From assembly GCF_901709675.1 (NCBI RefSeq), contig NC_051089.1, positions 5,748,476-5,812,475 on the forward strand: a stretch of 64,000 nucleotides of DNA. Reading direction: 5' to 3'. How positions within the stretch are numbered: the stretch's first letter is position 1; every line of letters starts with the position of its first letter. The DNA comes from Syngnathus acus (taxonomy: Eukaryota > Chordata > Actinopteri > Syngnathiformes > Syngnathidae). Positions 38,669-49,887 of this stretch are shown here, piece after piece. The translations under genes were made by a program, and so were the position numbers. The notes beneath the pieces were generated by a model. That model made no database searches and was not told where the DNA came from. It was given only the letters and a program-made list of their open reading frames with translations.

Positions 38669-38844
38669 ACACTCTGGAAGGTTGCACATATTTTCTATAT
38701 CCGTCAGAATATTTCCCATCATCGCACATCAGCAGACCTCATTTCAGCCAGCATCAAAGTTGGAAACTTTCTGCCTAACTTTTCCTTGAAGGACAGTGGT
38801 AAGAGGAGCGTGTGAATAAGATCCCTCAGAGCTTTTCTTGGACC

Positions 38845-39165
38845 AGCAGCCGGATTAATGGTTAGCATGTCTGCCTAACAGTCAAGACGTGTTGGGTTTG
38901 AAAAAATAGCTATAGACGTGATTGTGAAGTACAGCATACTGCGGTAGCGCTTAGGATGTCTTACAGTTACGAGATCTGAGTTTGAATCTTTGCATAGTTC
39001 GCATTTTCTCCCTATGCTTACATCAGTCTTCTCCTTCCTCTGGCTTCCTCCTAGTACGTTGCAAAAATATGGATGCAAGATTCATTGAAGACCTGGAGAG
39101 TGAATTTGAGTGTAAATGGTAGTTTGTCTACATGTGCACTGTGATTGGCTAAACAATGTGGCATT
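38845..39165 (+). repeat. L2-like LINE 3' region, longest copy in the window
   Basis: The fragment reads through TGGTTAGCATGTCTGCCTAA, a degraded region, TTTGAATCTTTGC, CTTCCTCTGGCTTCCTCCTA, AAAATATGGATGC, TTCATTGAAGACCTGGAGAG and TGTGCACTGTGATTGGCT, in the order of the teleost L2 3' region. The TGGTTAGC...GAGTTTGAATC part looks superficially like a tRNA but belongs to this repeat. An insertion or internal duplication near 38900-38960 is likely. Confidence 0.7.
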
Positions 39166-41154
39166 GGAATCAACATTTTGAGTAAGTTCTCCTGTTACAG
39201 GTGGAGTTTATAGATACCGCAGTTTTAAAAAATACAGCCCTCTCAGTTTAGCCCCCATCACTAGAAGACACACTAACCTACCACTGCTTGTGTCTGATCT
39301 GATTGCCATATATTGATTGCCGAGAAATATTTTACATAAACCAAACTTTAAATGGAACAGATTAGTGATAGACCACAGTACATTCAGGGTACAAATTCAG
39401 GTTACGTTGCCTCCGTAGGAACAAAAGCTAGCTACAGAACGATAATCCACGCTTCAAACGACCGCCTCAAAGAAGCTTGCAAGGCAATGTTTGACAGTGA
39501 GTGCATATGGCATCTAAGCATTTATATGCATGCAGTTAATGATCTCTGACCTATATCCTCTTGAATTTTAACGGGGGGGGAAAAAATGAACAGCACTCAA
39601 GTCACGGTACGTTCCATACTCGCTAGGGAATAAAGCTCCAGACCACGCTGCAGGGAGAAAAACAATTTCAGCTGCCTAAGTCCCATTCTCCCAGTCACTT
39701 GTTGTGCGAGCTGAATGTAAGCAGACTGTAAATTGATTTAGGTTTAGCCTTCAGTTCACACTAAGAAAGTTAAGGTTTGTTTCTCTCTCGTAATAGGTGT
39801 GGACCCTTGACGATTCATTCTGCCTAGCAGCCATGGCTACAAATTGTCAGTTATAACCAAGAAACAAATTGCACAAGGCAAGATCGTGATTGGATACCAA
39901 TTTGTTGTTACTTATTTGTTAGGATGAGTACACAAAAACTACAAAACCTTAAACGAAACTTGCCGAGGTGCAGGGGCTCATCCGGGTGCGGATAAAAGTG
40001 GGACTTTTTGCTGTTACAGTCTGCTTGCATTGGTGCCAAATGGGGTAGTGTTGTTGCAACAAACGCTATGATGGATGAATTAACCAAGTTATCTGTCAAT
40101 TTCCGAATACCTGTCTGTGAGGCACTTCAGATTTTTATGATATAACAATAATGCTAATTTCCATTTGAAAAACTAACACAATTATCCATAAAAATACCAA
40201 CACAATTATCAGAATTAGCTTCAGATAAGTGTGACATATTTGACTGTTGGGTGAAGCGTGTACTCATTTAATTCGTGTAATTCACCAGCTTGGAGATGAA
40301 GTGCTGTCTCTTCAAGCAAAAATGCCATCTATGCGTTTATTGTCTTTATGAGGCATGTGTAATCCACAACTTACACGATTTTTTTTCTTTTTAGACCTTG
40401 AGATCAACATGTAGCAACAGACTCCTTTCCTCGTCGTCATGGTAATGAATGCCGTCCTCGCGTTGGCACACCCTGCAGTGGAGGGGATGGTGTGAGTAGA
40501 GACTCAAAAAATGTTGACGATTGTGTTATAAATCTTGCTGCTTGAGGTATTTTGACGAGTGCGGGTCAAAGCCATGTTATCAAGACAACTGGGAACGCTG
40601 TTTACTGCTGAGAATGTGAGAATATATATCAAACTAAAAGCAATCTTGTTATCATTAAGCAAACTGGGGATAGTGGGATGTCAATACACCACATATATAA
40701 TATTGCAAAATTATGACTTTTTCGCCAAATGTAGTTTTGATTAACAAAATCTGGCTCATCACTAACTTTGGGGGGGGGAAAGGAAACAGTATGCGTCACT
40801 AGGTAACCATACCCAGAAATCTTCTCAAGATGGCCAACTACATAGCGGGGCATTTTTTTCTCTCATTGTCCTTATTAATAATGTTGAATATAGCCAAGAG
40901 AATATTTCTCAGAGTGAGTCAGTGTTTTCGGCTCTGCAATGCATATGGGGGGGGGGGCAGACTGAGAGGGTTTGGAGGTTGAGAGGGAGAAGAAGGGTTC
41001 CCTGAAGATAGTAAGTGGCTGTTTGATTTTTGTCTTCCCGGGGCTTTTTCTGGGTTTGGAACAAACTTGGTTTAGGGCCGAGTGTGTTCCTTTCAACAGG
41101 GAGCTGCTAAACGTGGAAACGTGTGGTAACTGGTGTCTCAAAAAAGAGGTGCTA

Positions 41155-41176
41155 GCTGGCTGGCTGGCTGGCTGGC
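41155..41176 (+). repeat. (GCTG)5 microsatellite
   Basis: Tandem GCTG/GGCT units (AGCTGGCTGGCTGGCTGGC). Confidence 0.85.
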
Positions 41177-42152
41177 TTGTTGGCAAACAGGGCGACTGAT
41201 CCTGGGCCAGTTGTTTGAAACGGCGTCAGTGCCGGGCTTCAAACAATGCCGGCATTTAACTGCTCATGAAGCAGATCATTCGCAGATCAACTCATTTGAT
41301 GAGCTACCATTTTTTTTATATTTATAATCTTAATTTCTGCTGCCAACAGGATCATATGCCATTCAGTTCAAATAAATACAAAATAAAAGCGGACACTCAC
41401 TTTGGGTTAATGGAAATACATGTATTTTGTTTTGCAACATTCATTTCAAAAAGAAGACCTCGTCTCAACGGGGGGGGGGATAAAACAAGCATTTCAATGT
41501 TTGCCAAAGTGGAGATAATGCAGAGCATTCGTAGAATAGCTCATTTGACGAGGTAGCATTTTTTTCATCGTCTCGTTGTGTATTCTATAACTGATATTAT
41601 TATAAACAAGAATGCAGTGACTGAGGAATATGTCAATTGTTGTCAAATGTTGCTCACCACTGCAGTCAAACAGCAACGATAATAATAGAAAATGGCAAGG
41701 TCGAGTAAATTTTCTGAAAGCTTCACGCAAATGTCTTGCAGTGCATGTGAGTTGTGAAGCAGTGAAAAAAGCTTAAACTGGATTATTTCACTGAGACAAA
41801 TAAATGTGTTGGATTAGAATCTAAATCCGACACTGCTGTCGGATGACTAATAGGCTTTTAATTTCTTTAGTTGAGAGAACTACTTTGTGCATTTCAAACA
41901 ACAGTTTGTATTTTTTCACAGGTGCTTCGGAGGAAGACAAGATTGGAACATTAAAGGTATGAAATTGGTTGTGGAAAAAAAAATCGGCATCTGCAAAAGT
42001 CGGAATCAGCTGGTCAGGCTGTTTAACAATCAGAGATCGGCCGGAAAAAAAATTAATCTGTGCACACTATAATAGTACAAAATAAAATGAGCAAATTGTA
42101 TTACTGTTACCATCTAAACGCACTATGATGTAATGCATTACTCCGAATAATG

Positions 42153-42198
42153 TTGGCAACCAATCCAGGTTTCCGCCAGTCAGAATGGATAGATGAAA
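42153..42198 (+). repeat. Very short L2-like tail remnant
   Basis: GGCAACCAATCCAGGTTTCCGCC joins almost directly to GAATGGATAGATGAAAA, as if an L2 tail had lost its middle. Confidence 0.4.
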
Positions 42199-42301
42199 AA
42201 AAACACTTTTAAATATGACCAGATTTGAAGTGGACTAGTGTTGTCAATTGTGATAAACTGTGTTTGTACATTCTGGTTCTTCTGTACTGTAAAACTATCA
42301 A

Positions 42302-42393
42302 ATTAAATAGATTTCTATAACATGGAGGGAGGGTAAAATTATAGGGTAAAATTATAAGATTAAATAGATTTCTATAACATGGAGGGAGGGTAA
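42302..42393 (+). repeat. Two-copy tandem duplication, 57-bp period
   Basis: The segment from ATTAAATAGATTTCTATAAC to GGAGGGAGGGTAA occurs at 42302-42336 and again, identical, at 42359-42393. The spacer itself holds a doubled GGTAAAATTATA. The perfect identity suggests a recent slippage event. Confidence 0.8.
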
Positions 42394-45300
42394 CATGGCT
42401 GCAGCGCTGCCACTCGCAAATGAATAACTATGGCTAGTTTTTGATTCACGACACACTTCCAAAGATTAATTAAATAATCCTCACCCAGCACGGTGGCCAT
42501 TCTCATTAATAAAGCAGCAGGGTCTAACGTAATGACAACTATTGAGAAAACTAGCCTCAATCTATCCTGAGGCCTCCTGTCAGGGGGCAATGTCCTCCAA
42601 CGTGCTGCATTCAGCCGGTGATAATTGCTCTTTCTTTATCGTCTTTTGACCTCATCTCATTTGGAGCTTTATTGTATTTGAGGAGTCCTGATTGCCTGCC
42701 CCGTGTTCATTTGTCTTGCGCCGAACACAGATGTGCTCCATCGAAAGCTTCTGCATAATGGCCGTCATAACAGTCCATCATCCCTTCTTCCTTCGCTACA
42801 TTTTCTATTCTTTTTAAATGCTCCGTCTTGCATATCTTGACTATCCCACCCCCCGACTCTGTGCTTTATTACATTATTTCAATTTGCCAGCCTGGACGTG
42901 TCCGATAAAGACAATTGTCTTCCATCGAATGCCATCTATTCTGCTGGAGTTAGTTTGAGCAAATATCTGAATGTCACCCAAACGTTCATAAAACGTTTCT
43001 TGTTTATCCTCTACCCAAGGTTGATGCCGCAACTCAATGAGTGATTCCTCCAGCGGAGTCGCCGTTCCTGCCACTGTGATTATTACAAATGGAGCGCTTT
43101 ATCGTGGGGTATTACCGTCCAATGTCCTTCCTTTATGTCCTTCTCATTGGACTCGTCAAAAAGACCGTCATGCGATTCACGAGGACGAGGGCGGCGTATG
43201 TCACCCAAATTGACTTTCAACGACAGCCGCGGCAGAAAAACTTTCACAAGGCGTGAGATTTACTTATATGGCAGCGAGTGGGACGTGACAACGCATTATA
43301 GTGAATATTAATGTCGTGCACAAAGTGCAAGAGTAGGCATATAGTTGTAAGAGCTTGACAGAGTTTAACCTCATCGATGGACCGCCACTGTGATCACCAG
43401 ACCTTAGCCCAGGAGATTTCTAATTTTAAGTTTAAGTTTTAAGAGTGAACAGCAAATGTCTGGAGTAATTTACACTCTCCACCTTAGAAGGTTTGATAAA
43501 TGCCTAAAGATGCCAAAAGATGACGGCATAGCACTACTTTTCTATTAGACAGGGCGACAGCCTGTGCACACAAATACGAATAGCTCAGTTTTTCAGCATA
43601 TAACTGATGTTAGGTTGAAAATAGACAAGGGTGAAAAATATTTTATTTTGAAAAGCGACCTGATTACTTCTGTCTACAACAGACGCTTGACATAAGTTAT
43701 TTCAGTCATGTGACGCTAATATTAAATTCCAAGCTAGCAAAGGAAGTAAAACAGACATATTTGGAAAGTTTTTTTGCGATGTGGAAAAGCGCCAGTGAGG
43801 ATTCGACACGAGAGCCTATGCCCAAGAAGAGAAACAAAAGGTGTATTTCACAAATAATATCGGACGACCCACTTGAGATATGGATTCATGGTGACAGGTG
43901 ATTACCTCGCACAAAGCCCAATTTGCGGCGAGCGGCTCTTCAATGAGTCAATGACGCCTTCAGAACTGATACGTCAAAACATAGGCGCCTTCATATTTGG
44001 TGGCCAACTGCATTGCTTAGGCCTAAAAAGCCTTTCACTATTGCTAAAAAAAAATATTGTAAGTAACACTGCACTAATTGTGAACATACGCGGGCACAAA
44101 ATATAACTGATACCGTAATATGAATTTTGGGCAATATCGTTGAGCTCCAGTTCAACTTCCCAAGGCTGACGTCACATTTTATTATTTTGCACGAGAATAC
44201 CATCAATCAACAAACAATTCAACACAATCAACCAAATTCCTAATGGAACGTTATCTACAGTTCCGCACTAACATTTGCAGAGTCGGCATTTCATTTTACA
44301 TTTCACTCAGTAAATCTTTGGAAAGCATGCTGATTGCCAAGAGTCTGAATTTAGTTTTCAACAACAATTTGATTCAATGGAAAGGATGAAATTATAGTTT
44401 ACATTCTCCTGCCAATCACCTATTTTTGGTCTTTGTGAGGGCTGCGTTCTATTGTATTCTGTTCAGCAAGAGGCTATTATGTTATTGGCTTGTGTATACT
44501 GCCTTGATGCAGGATGGATGGATTTGGAAGTCTCGCCCCAGCCATACATTACATTGTTGCACCATCATATTCAAATATTTGTATCAAGGGCTTGGAATGA
44601 AATGCATGATTTAACTTTCATCGTTGAAAACCGTTATAGCAAGAACGGAAATGTGGCACACTTCCCATCGACGGGCTACTGGGTTGCACCAATGATTAAT
44701 GTTTCAGAGCAAACAAATCCATAGATTCATCATAAAATACAGCTTGTCAGAGAATTAAGCTCTGTGGTTTGAATTTTGGAAAAGGAAATTACGGGGGCGC
44801 GCGTTTGGCAAAGGTAGTTTATTAATGAGCCTGATGAATCCTGGCAAACAAGAAAGCAAGATCCTCAACATGACCTCTTTTCAGACGATGAGGACAGCAA
44901 CCCCCTAAAGGGAAAAGAATGGGGTGAGGTCAAGGTCTGGCTAAAAGGAAAATGATGAGATTAAAACTGCATCTTTGTCTCATATGAACCACAGTTATTT
45001 GTGGAGCAATGTTCTCGGATTAAGATTAGTTGTATTGTCATACAGACTTGGCAGAGTGCCTTCACATGATTTGTCTAAACAAATAGACTTTTTACAAATA
45101 TAAATATGATGTTATGTTATTAAATGTTTTGTTTGTCTTTTCCACCATGGCAGACTGTGAGGTCTTATTATATGTAATGAAAAAAATTGCCTTTGTCCAT
45201 GTTGTGTTCAAAGTGAAATAAAAATGGCCTGGCCTTAAAATTCAATACAAGTCTAATGTACATTTGGAATTGCTTCTTAAACGTCCGCGGAACATTTTGA

Positions 45301-47495
45301 TTTCTTAAAGTCAATGTGCAAAGGCTATTACAGCTACAAGTTGTAAAACTCCCTTAAAAATCGAAACCTCATATTTTCATTCATGTTGGGGCTCTGGCTA
45401 AATGGTTTGATTGAAGGCTGGAATAAGAAATGAGTGCACATTGACAAAACTCAAAATGGGCAAAGTATGTTATGCAGGCAGATTGATTAGCTGAATGGAA
45501 TATTGATGTGGCTGAATTGAAGAGATTTTTTTTAATCATTATTTTTGCTGCGCATGTTATTTTGAGCTTCTAAAATTGCCAGAGACATGAAAACAAAACA
45601 GGAAAGTGGAAAGGCCGGATTTCTACATTGTGTCATGTGATCTGGAACGTCATCTTTTGACTCCCAAGGTGATGATCAGTCATTCCTGCTACCTCACCAA
45701 ATTATTTATTTCACTGCATTCATGTGGCAATTCATCATTTAATTATTTGACGGTTGTTATCTATTATATTGTTCCCATCACGTGACCAAGAATGGGTGAT
45801 TTTAAGCAACATTAGCCATCCAGCATCTGAGTGGGACTTTGTATTTCCTCTACCAGTCTGCAATCGCACGGTTGGTTAATTGCAAGATATTGATACTGAT
45901 AACATGCCGGCTAATAGGTTGAAATTGCAGTTGGTCAAGCAATGACGTAAACATAGTATTTAGCCAATTATACCACAGTGTAATGATTTAGCAATTGTGT
46001 GACAGTGGACCGTAAAGTCAAACTGATGTCCCCCAGCACGACGATAATAATCCATGCTGCTTCAAATCAAAATGTTCCTCAAACATGCAAACCAACAAAC
46101 ATGGTGATGCTTGTTATTAAGAAGGCAAAATTGGAAGCAGCAATAGTCTGTGAGACAATTAAATACCTCAAATTATTTTTGATCTGTGACAAATTATTCA
46201 CTCAGAATCTGGACACTGCTTCTCAGTTTCCGGTTGTATCGTTACGCTTGTTTGTATCCGCAAGCTCCCCGGGAGTCGAACGAACGCAGATCATAAATGA
46301 AGCTTCAGAGAAAATGATACAATACGTGGTGATATTTCCCCTTCTACAAGCAGCTAATATGAAGCCCAGGTGTCAACGTGTGATTGAGCCATTCCTGCAA
46401 AGTTACGTTAGAGTCATCGTGCTCCCTTAATGGGCGTTGAGACGAGAATGGTAATAGGCGTCGGGGGCTGGCAGTGGCACAAGGCGCGTGTTTGTTCATA
46501 AATATCTCCGGCCGGCATTACTCCACTTGCCGTAGCACCATAATCGTCAATCACAGCCTCTCCGTCCCACTTTAGAAGGAGGCTCGCTGCGAGCCGTGCC
46601 CTTGCGCCTCCGAGTACATAAGAGGTGGGAGTCTGGAAGAAGGCGTGCAAAGGGATTGTGATGTGATGGCCGGCCAGCTTGGAAACATCTATTTAAAACC
46701 TCCCCACCTTGTCTTTTGGACACCAAGATGCAGCTTTACAGTGTGTTTTAAAGCATGTTTCCCTTTCTTTGCTTCCCTGGAAACAGGTGGGAGGTTAATA
46801 AGTGGAAAGACACGGGATGGGTTTCAGGGAGCTTCCATTCATCTCTGTCTCCCCGGCTGCTGTTATCTTTCTCTTTAGAGGGAGCTGAACAAGACGAGCT
46901 CATAGCGAGGGGAAGATCCTGAAGAGATGACCGGAGCCATTGTGTGCTCTCGGACTTAGATTCTCAGATGCAAGACGCTTTTTTTTTTCCTCTTTCAGCT
47001 AGCGCGGTTATTGCAAAATTGCATAACGCGAGAAATGCTACACAATCTCTCTCTCCCTTTCAGACATCCTTGAGACGCCGCATTTGCAAAACGACAGGAA
47101 TCTCGTTGATCCTGAACAAAATGCTTACATAACTGTTGCGGTGCTAAGTGTTGGATCTTATCTAAGCCCCTTTTCTATCACAGTCAGGCTTTGCAGCATC
47201 TCATCGGGTCTTCGCACCAAGTTTACCCCCGCACCCCCCGACTTGAACACACAAGTAGTAATCGCCCTAGTCTTTGATGAGGGAGGGAAAGGCACACTCA
47301 CTGCGGTACTAATCAACAATATCCTCCTGCTCCACAACAAAAAAAAGTCAGCTCTCGCGTTCAAATCTTAATCACAATCTCCACACTGTGAGGAGGAAGC
47401 TACGCTTAATTAAATGAACTCTTCCTTGGTAGCACACCCACTCGGAAGCCGCTTTCTCCCACAAAACCGAACGCGTGTGTGATTTTCAAGCTCAC

Positions 47496-47639
47496 CTCCC
47501 GAAGTTCCTTGGCCACATCCTTGAGCTCTCTGAGAATTCCTTCCAGCTGGTCAATCACCATCTTCATGTGGCTGCGGATGCGTTCTCTCGGGCTGGGGGT
47601 CTCAGAGGTGTCCCGGGCCGGAGCTCTGCTGAGGGACAT
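47496..47639 (-). CDS. insyn1: Inhibitory synaptic factor 1, first coding exon
   Basis: This exon encodes residues 1-48. The ATG at 47639-47637 is chosen because an in-frame TGA lies two codons upstream (TGA AGG ATG) and because it gives an N-terminus about as long as that of the mammalian protein. After a variable start (MSLSRAPARDTSETP) comes the family's most conserved segment: RERIR at 18-22, MKMVIDQLEGILRELKDVAK at 25-44, ending ELRE. This is a heptad-like helical block, probably a short coiled coil. The exon ends GGGAG|GTGAGC, with the donor at 47495-47494. Splicing in phase 0 to the exon at 704 recreates ELRE-VVGQIDKL, the same junction sequence as in human INSYN1 apart from S to G. 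That match, plus the splice signals, makes the call secure. The reading frame that runs on into the intron (to 47406) is not coding. Confidence 0.93.
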
Positions 47640-47953
47640 CCTTCACAAGGTGACGTGGGACCAGTGGCCAACAGGCTGAGGGCGTGGGGGAGCCGAGTCG
47701 GGGTCCATGTCTTTGGCTACTAGGAGCCTCAGTGCTACTGATCCGAACGGGGGCCCCGGTCGCGCAGGGAGACCTCAACATCTTAAAAGCACCTGGACGA
47801 CCAAAACGCCTTTCCTCGCCCGCACAATCGGCACAGCGTCACTCTCTGGCAGCCATAGCGTCCGTCCAAAAACGGGTCGAAAGTGAACGCGGGAGAAGTC
47901 AAAGATGATAAATCCATGGAAAATAGAAGAGGCAAAAAAAACATGTGCCGAGG
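47640..47953 (-). other. insyn1: Probable 5' UTR part of the first coding exon, with candidate splice acceptors
   Basis: Upstream of the start codon on the minus strand there are two plausible acceptors. The better one is TTTTTTTTATTCCAG with AG at 47955-47954. It would start the exon at 47953 and give a 314-base leader with several upstream ATGs. One of these, at 47917, opens a 44-codon uORF that ends at 47783. The second candidate, CCCCCACGCCCTCAG with AG at 47677-47676, would leave only a 36-base leader. A leader exon is expected because the promoter-like block lies about 2 kb upstream. Which acceptor is used is inference. Confidence 0.45.
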
Positions 47954-49077
47954 CTGGAATAAAAAAAATCTTACATAATCACACTGAGCCAACTCATCTC
48001 ATGTGTCAGTGTGTACAACTCAAATGGTTCTAGAGGAGATGCTATTTAAAACACTGTTCTATACTTGGGGAAGAGCTTTTCCCTCTTGTACTTGAAAAAC
48101 ATTGCAACATTATGTCATGCTGCCATTAAAAAAGTCGAGACGTACCCACTTTCCTAGAAATAGAAAAATACAAGTCCCAAAATTACTGTCTTTTATGGAT
48201 TTTGATAAGGGATCTTACTGATGATTATGGGAAAATCTTGGATATTCCTCTTCTCCCCAAATGATGAGAGACATCACGGTCAAAATAAACTTAAGATCCC
48301 AATTTCTTTGCAAGATGGCAACTTAATGACGTCTTTTAGTTGTTGTCAAGAAGGTAGGTGGGCTGGTGAAGGTCTTTTCCTAGACCTAGAAAATCCAATC
48401 TCTCTTCCCAAAAGAAGATTTTATTCCAGGTGGCGTAGGATCAGGTTGAATTAATGCCTAAGCCTACGAAACGTGACTCGTGGCATGAACTGGTAAAAAA
48501 AGCAAAGACAAAAAATCATGGTCGATGAGACACAGTTACAGGGGACACTGAGGCAAAGGAGCAACTTCTTCTCGAGTCTGGGTGGCACTTGATGCCCACA
48601 GATGTCCACCTGGGGTGTGCCCCTACCCCAAAAAAAAAAAAAAGCAGATAGAGAAAAAAACTCTCCTCTATCTCCCTTGGTTGTTGCTAAGGGAACCGGG
48701 TCTGCCTCCCCTTGCCGTGATTGGGTAATTATTTTACTTCTTCGTGCTGCGTGTGGTTTCCTATGCGGACTCTTCTTTCAGAGAGCCAAGGAGCTCACCG
48801 CCATCCAACAGGATGAGATAAATCCAAGAAAAGATTCCCGGTGGAGCCCCGGAGAATGAGCAAGGGGATGCTCTTCCCACCCCATCCTGGGTAACGGCGC
48901 TGCCACAACCGCACATGGCACCTGGACGGAAGGTGGCAAGGAAAGCAATCACTTACTCTCTCTCGGCACCTTCAACATGCGATAGAGTGAACGGGACGGA
49001 GAGCGCGAGGGATTAACTCGGAGCTGGTGTCAGAACGCACCACCGCCACACGCACGGACACACGCACACGGACTTAC

Positions 49078-49850
49078 CTTTTTCGCGCATCATGTTACTG
49101 TTGCTGCACCTGGAGCAAACTGTCCACGCACATCCTTGGCATTCATAGCCACAGACTACCTTGCTCTTCTTCTCTGTCTTCCACACTTTCTCAACCACAC
49201 TCTCTCACTGGTAGAGATGTCCACACGTACACACAAACACGCACAGAGTTCCCTCCCTTCCCCTACTTACTGTCTTGACAGAGAAAAAGAAGCCTCTATC
49301 AGCAGGGGTCTTTCACTCTCAGGCTCGTCAGTAAGAGGAAGATGAAGCTGTGTGGAGGACGGGCAGGAGGCGCCAGAAAGAGCAATCGGCAGTCTTGGGA
49401 GAGCCCGAAGTGGTTGGAGAAGACGCCGCCGCCTCGGATCCTGTCAGCGCCGCTGCGAGCGTCAGTCCGATAACTGCGCTGCTGAAAACGAGCCACCAGT
49501 CATCCCCCGCTGGCGTTCGCCTGCCGTCGCCAGGCAGCCGACAGACGGGCAAAGCTGTGAAAAAGGGAAGCTGCACGCAGATGACAGCTTCTCCTCGCTC
49601 GTCTATCCGCCTCGTCTCATCGCTCTGACCACGGAGCCCCCCAGACCCCCCTCCTCTCTCCTTCGCTCACTCTCTTTCACTCACTCTCTCTCTCTCGCTC
49701 TCCCCCGCCTTCTGTCACGCTTGCTCTTTCTACCGTCGCTCTGCCCCCTGCACCCGAGCCGTGTCCTCCCTGACTGCCGGATGAAGGCAAGCTGATGCCA
49801 GAGTTTATCATGTGGCTCAGACTCCTGCCAGCACCACTCGGCTCTCCGCT
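49078..49850 (-). other. insyn1: Candidate non-coding first exon of insyn1
   Basis: On the minus strand this CpG-containing block ends in a near-consensus donor, AAAAAG|GTAAGTC (GT at 49077-49076). Alternative donors with GTAAGT lie at 49270-49269 (GACA|GTAAGTA) and 48956-48955 (AGA|GTAAGTG). The 5' limit is a guess, set about 30 bases downstream of the TATA-like motif at 49878-49887. The exon has no long ORF with family resemblance, and its content (GAGA-rich, then GC-rich) suits a leader. It could also be a promoter without the splicing proposed here. Confidence 0.35.
49670..49712 (+). repeat. CT-rich simple repeat in the promoter-like block
   Basis: CACTCACTCTCTCTCTCTCG and neighbouring CTCTCTTTC: a GA tract on the gene's sense strand, within the presumed leader exon. 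Confidence 0.7.
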
Positions 49851-49877
49851 TCCACTCGGCGGAGGCGGAGTCTGCCG

Positions 49878-49887
49878 CCTTTAAAGG
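49878..49887. promoter_or_regulatory. TATA-like palindrome CCTTTAAAGG
   Basis: A TTTAAA core lies within the promoter-like CpG-rich block, about 2.2 kb upstream of the insyn1 ATG. Because it is self-complementary it could serve either strand. A minus-strand start site would fall near 49850. Confidence 0.3.

Larger units (their letters stand above)
35000..47400. other. Intronic sequence upstream in the intron, mostly featureless
   Basis: Contains the listed L2 tails, microsatellites and the 57-bp duplication. Denser, less AT-rich patches occur at about 42600-43330 and 46420-46660. The 143-codon plus-strand ORF at 45999-46430 has no recognisable domain and is not annotated as a gene. Confidence 0.45.
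705..47495 (-). other. insyn1: insyn1 intron of about 46.8 kb
   Basis: This intron separates the two coding exons, with a GTGAGC donor at 47495-47490 and a pyrimidine-rich CTTTCTCCTTCCAG acceptor ending at 705. No further exon is needed between them, because the protein joins without loss. ORFs inside it are short and show no family resemblance. It holds L2, hAT and other repeat fragments, small tandem duplications, AT-rich tracts and a few GC-richer islands, listed separately. Whether it hosts enhancers, ncRNAs or nested genes cannot be told from one sequence. Confidence 0.85.

Noticed and set aside
38850-39000. tRNA-like text (TGGTTAGC...GAGTTTGAATC)
   Set aside because: It is the normal content of the L2-like 3' region. 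The cloverleaf arms are not formed and the B-box is degraded.
40947-40959. Short poly-G runs (also near 6110, 14365, 41470) as G-quadruplex candidates
   Set aside because: Single homopolymer runs without four spaced G-tracts. Common in fish introns and possibly imprecise in the assembly.
45999-46430. 143-codon plus-strand ORF
   Set aside because: No domain, signal or family resemblance, no flanking splice or promoter context, and AT-biased codons. It is within the size expected by chance in a 64-kb window.
49829-49850. RE1/NRSF half-site-like CAGCACCAC near the presumed promoter
   Set aside because: Only the left half resembles the RE1 motif. The right half (GGACAGCG-like) is missing, so it is not supported as a neuron-restrictive silencer.
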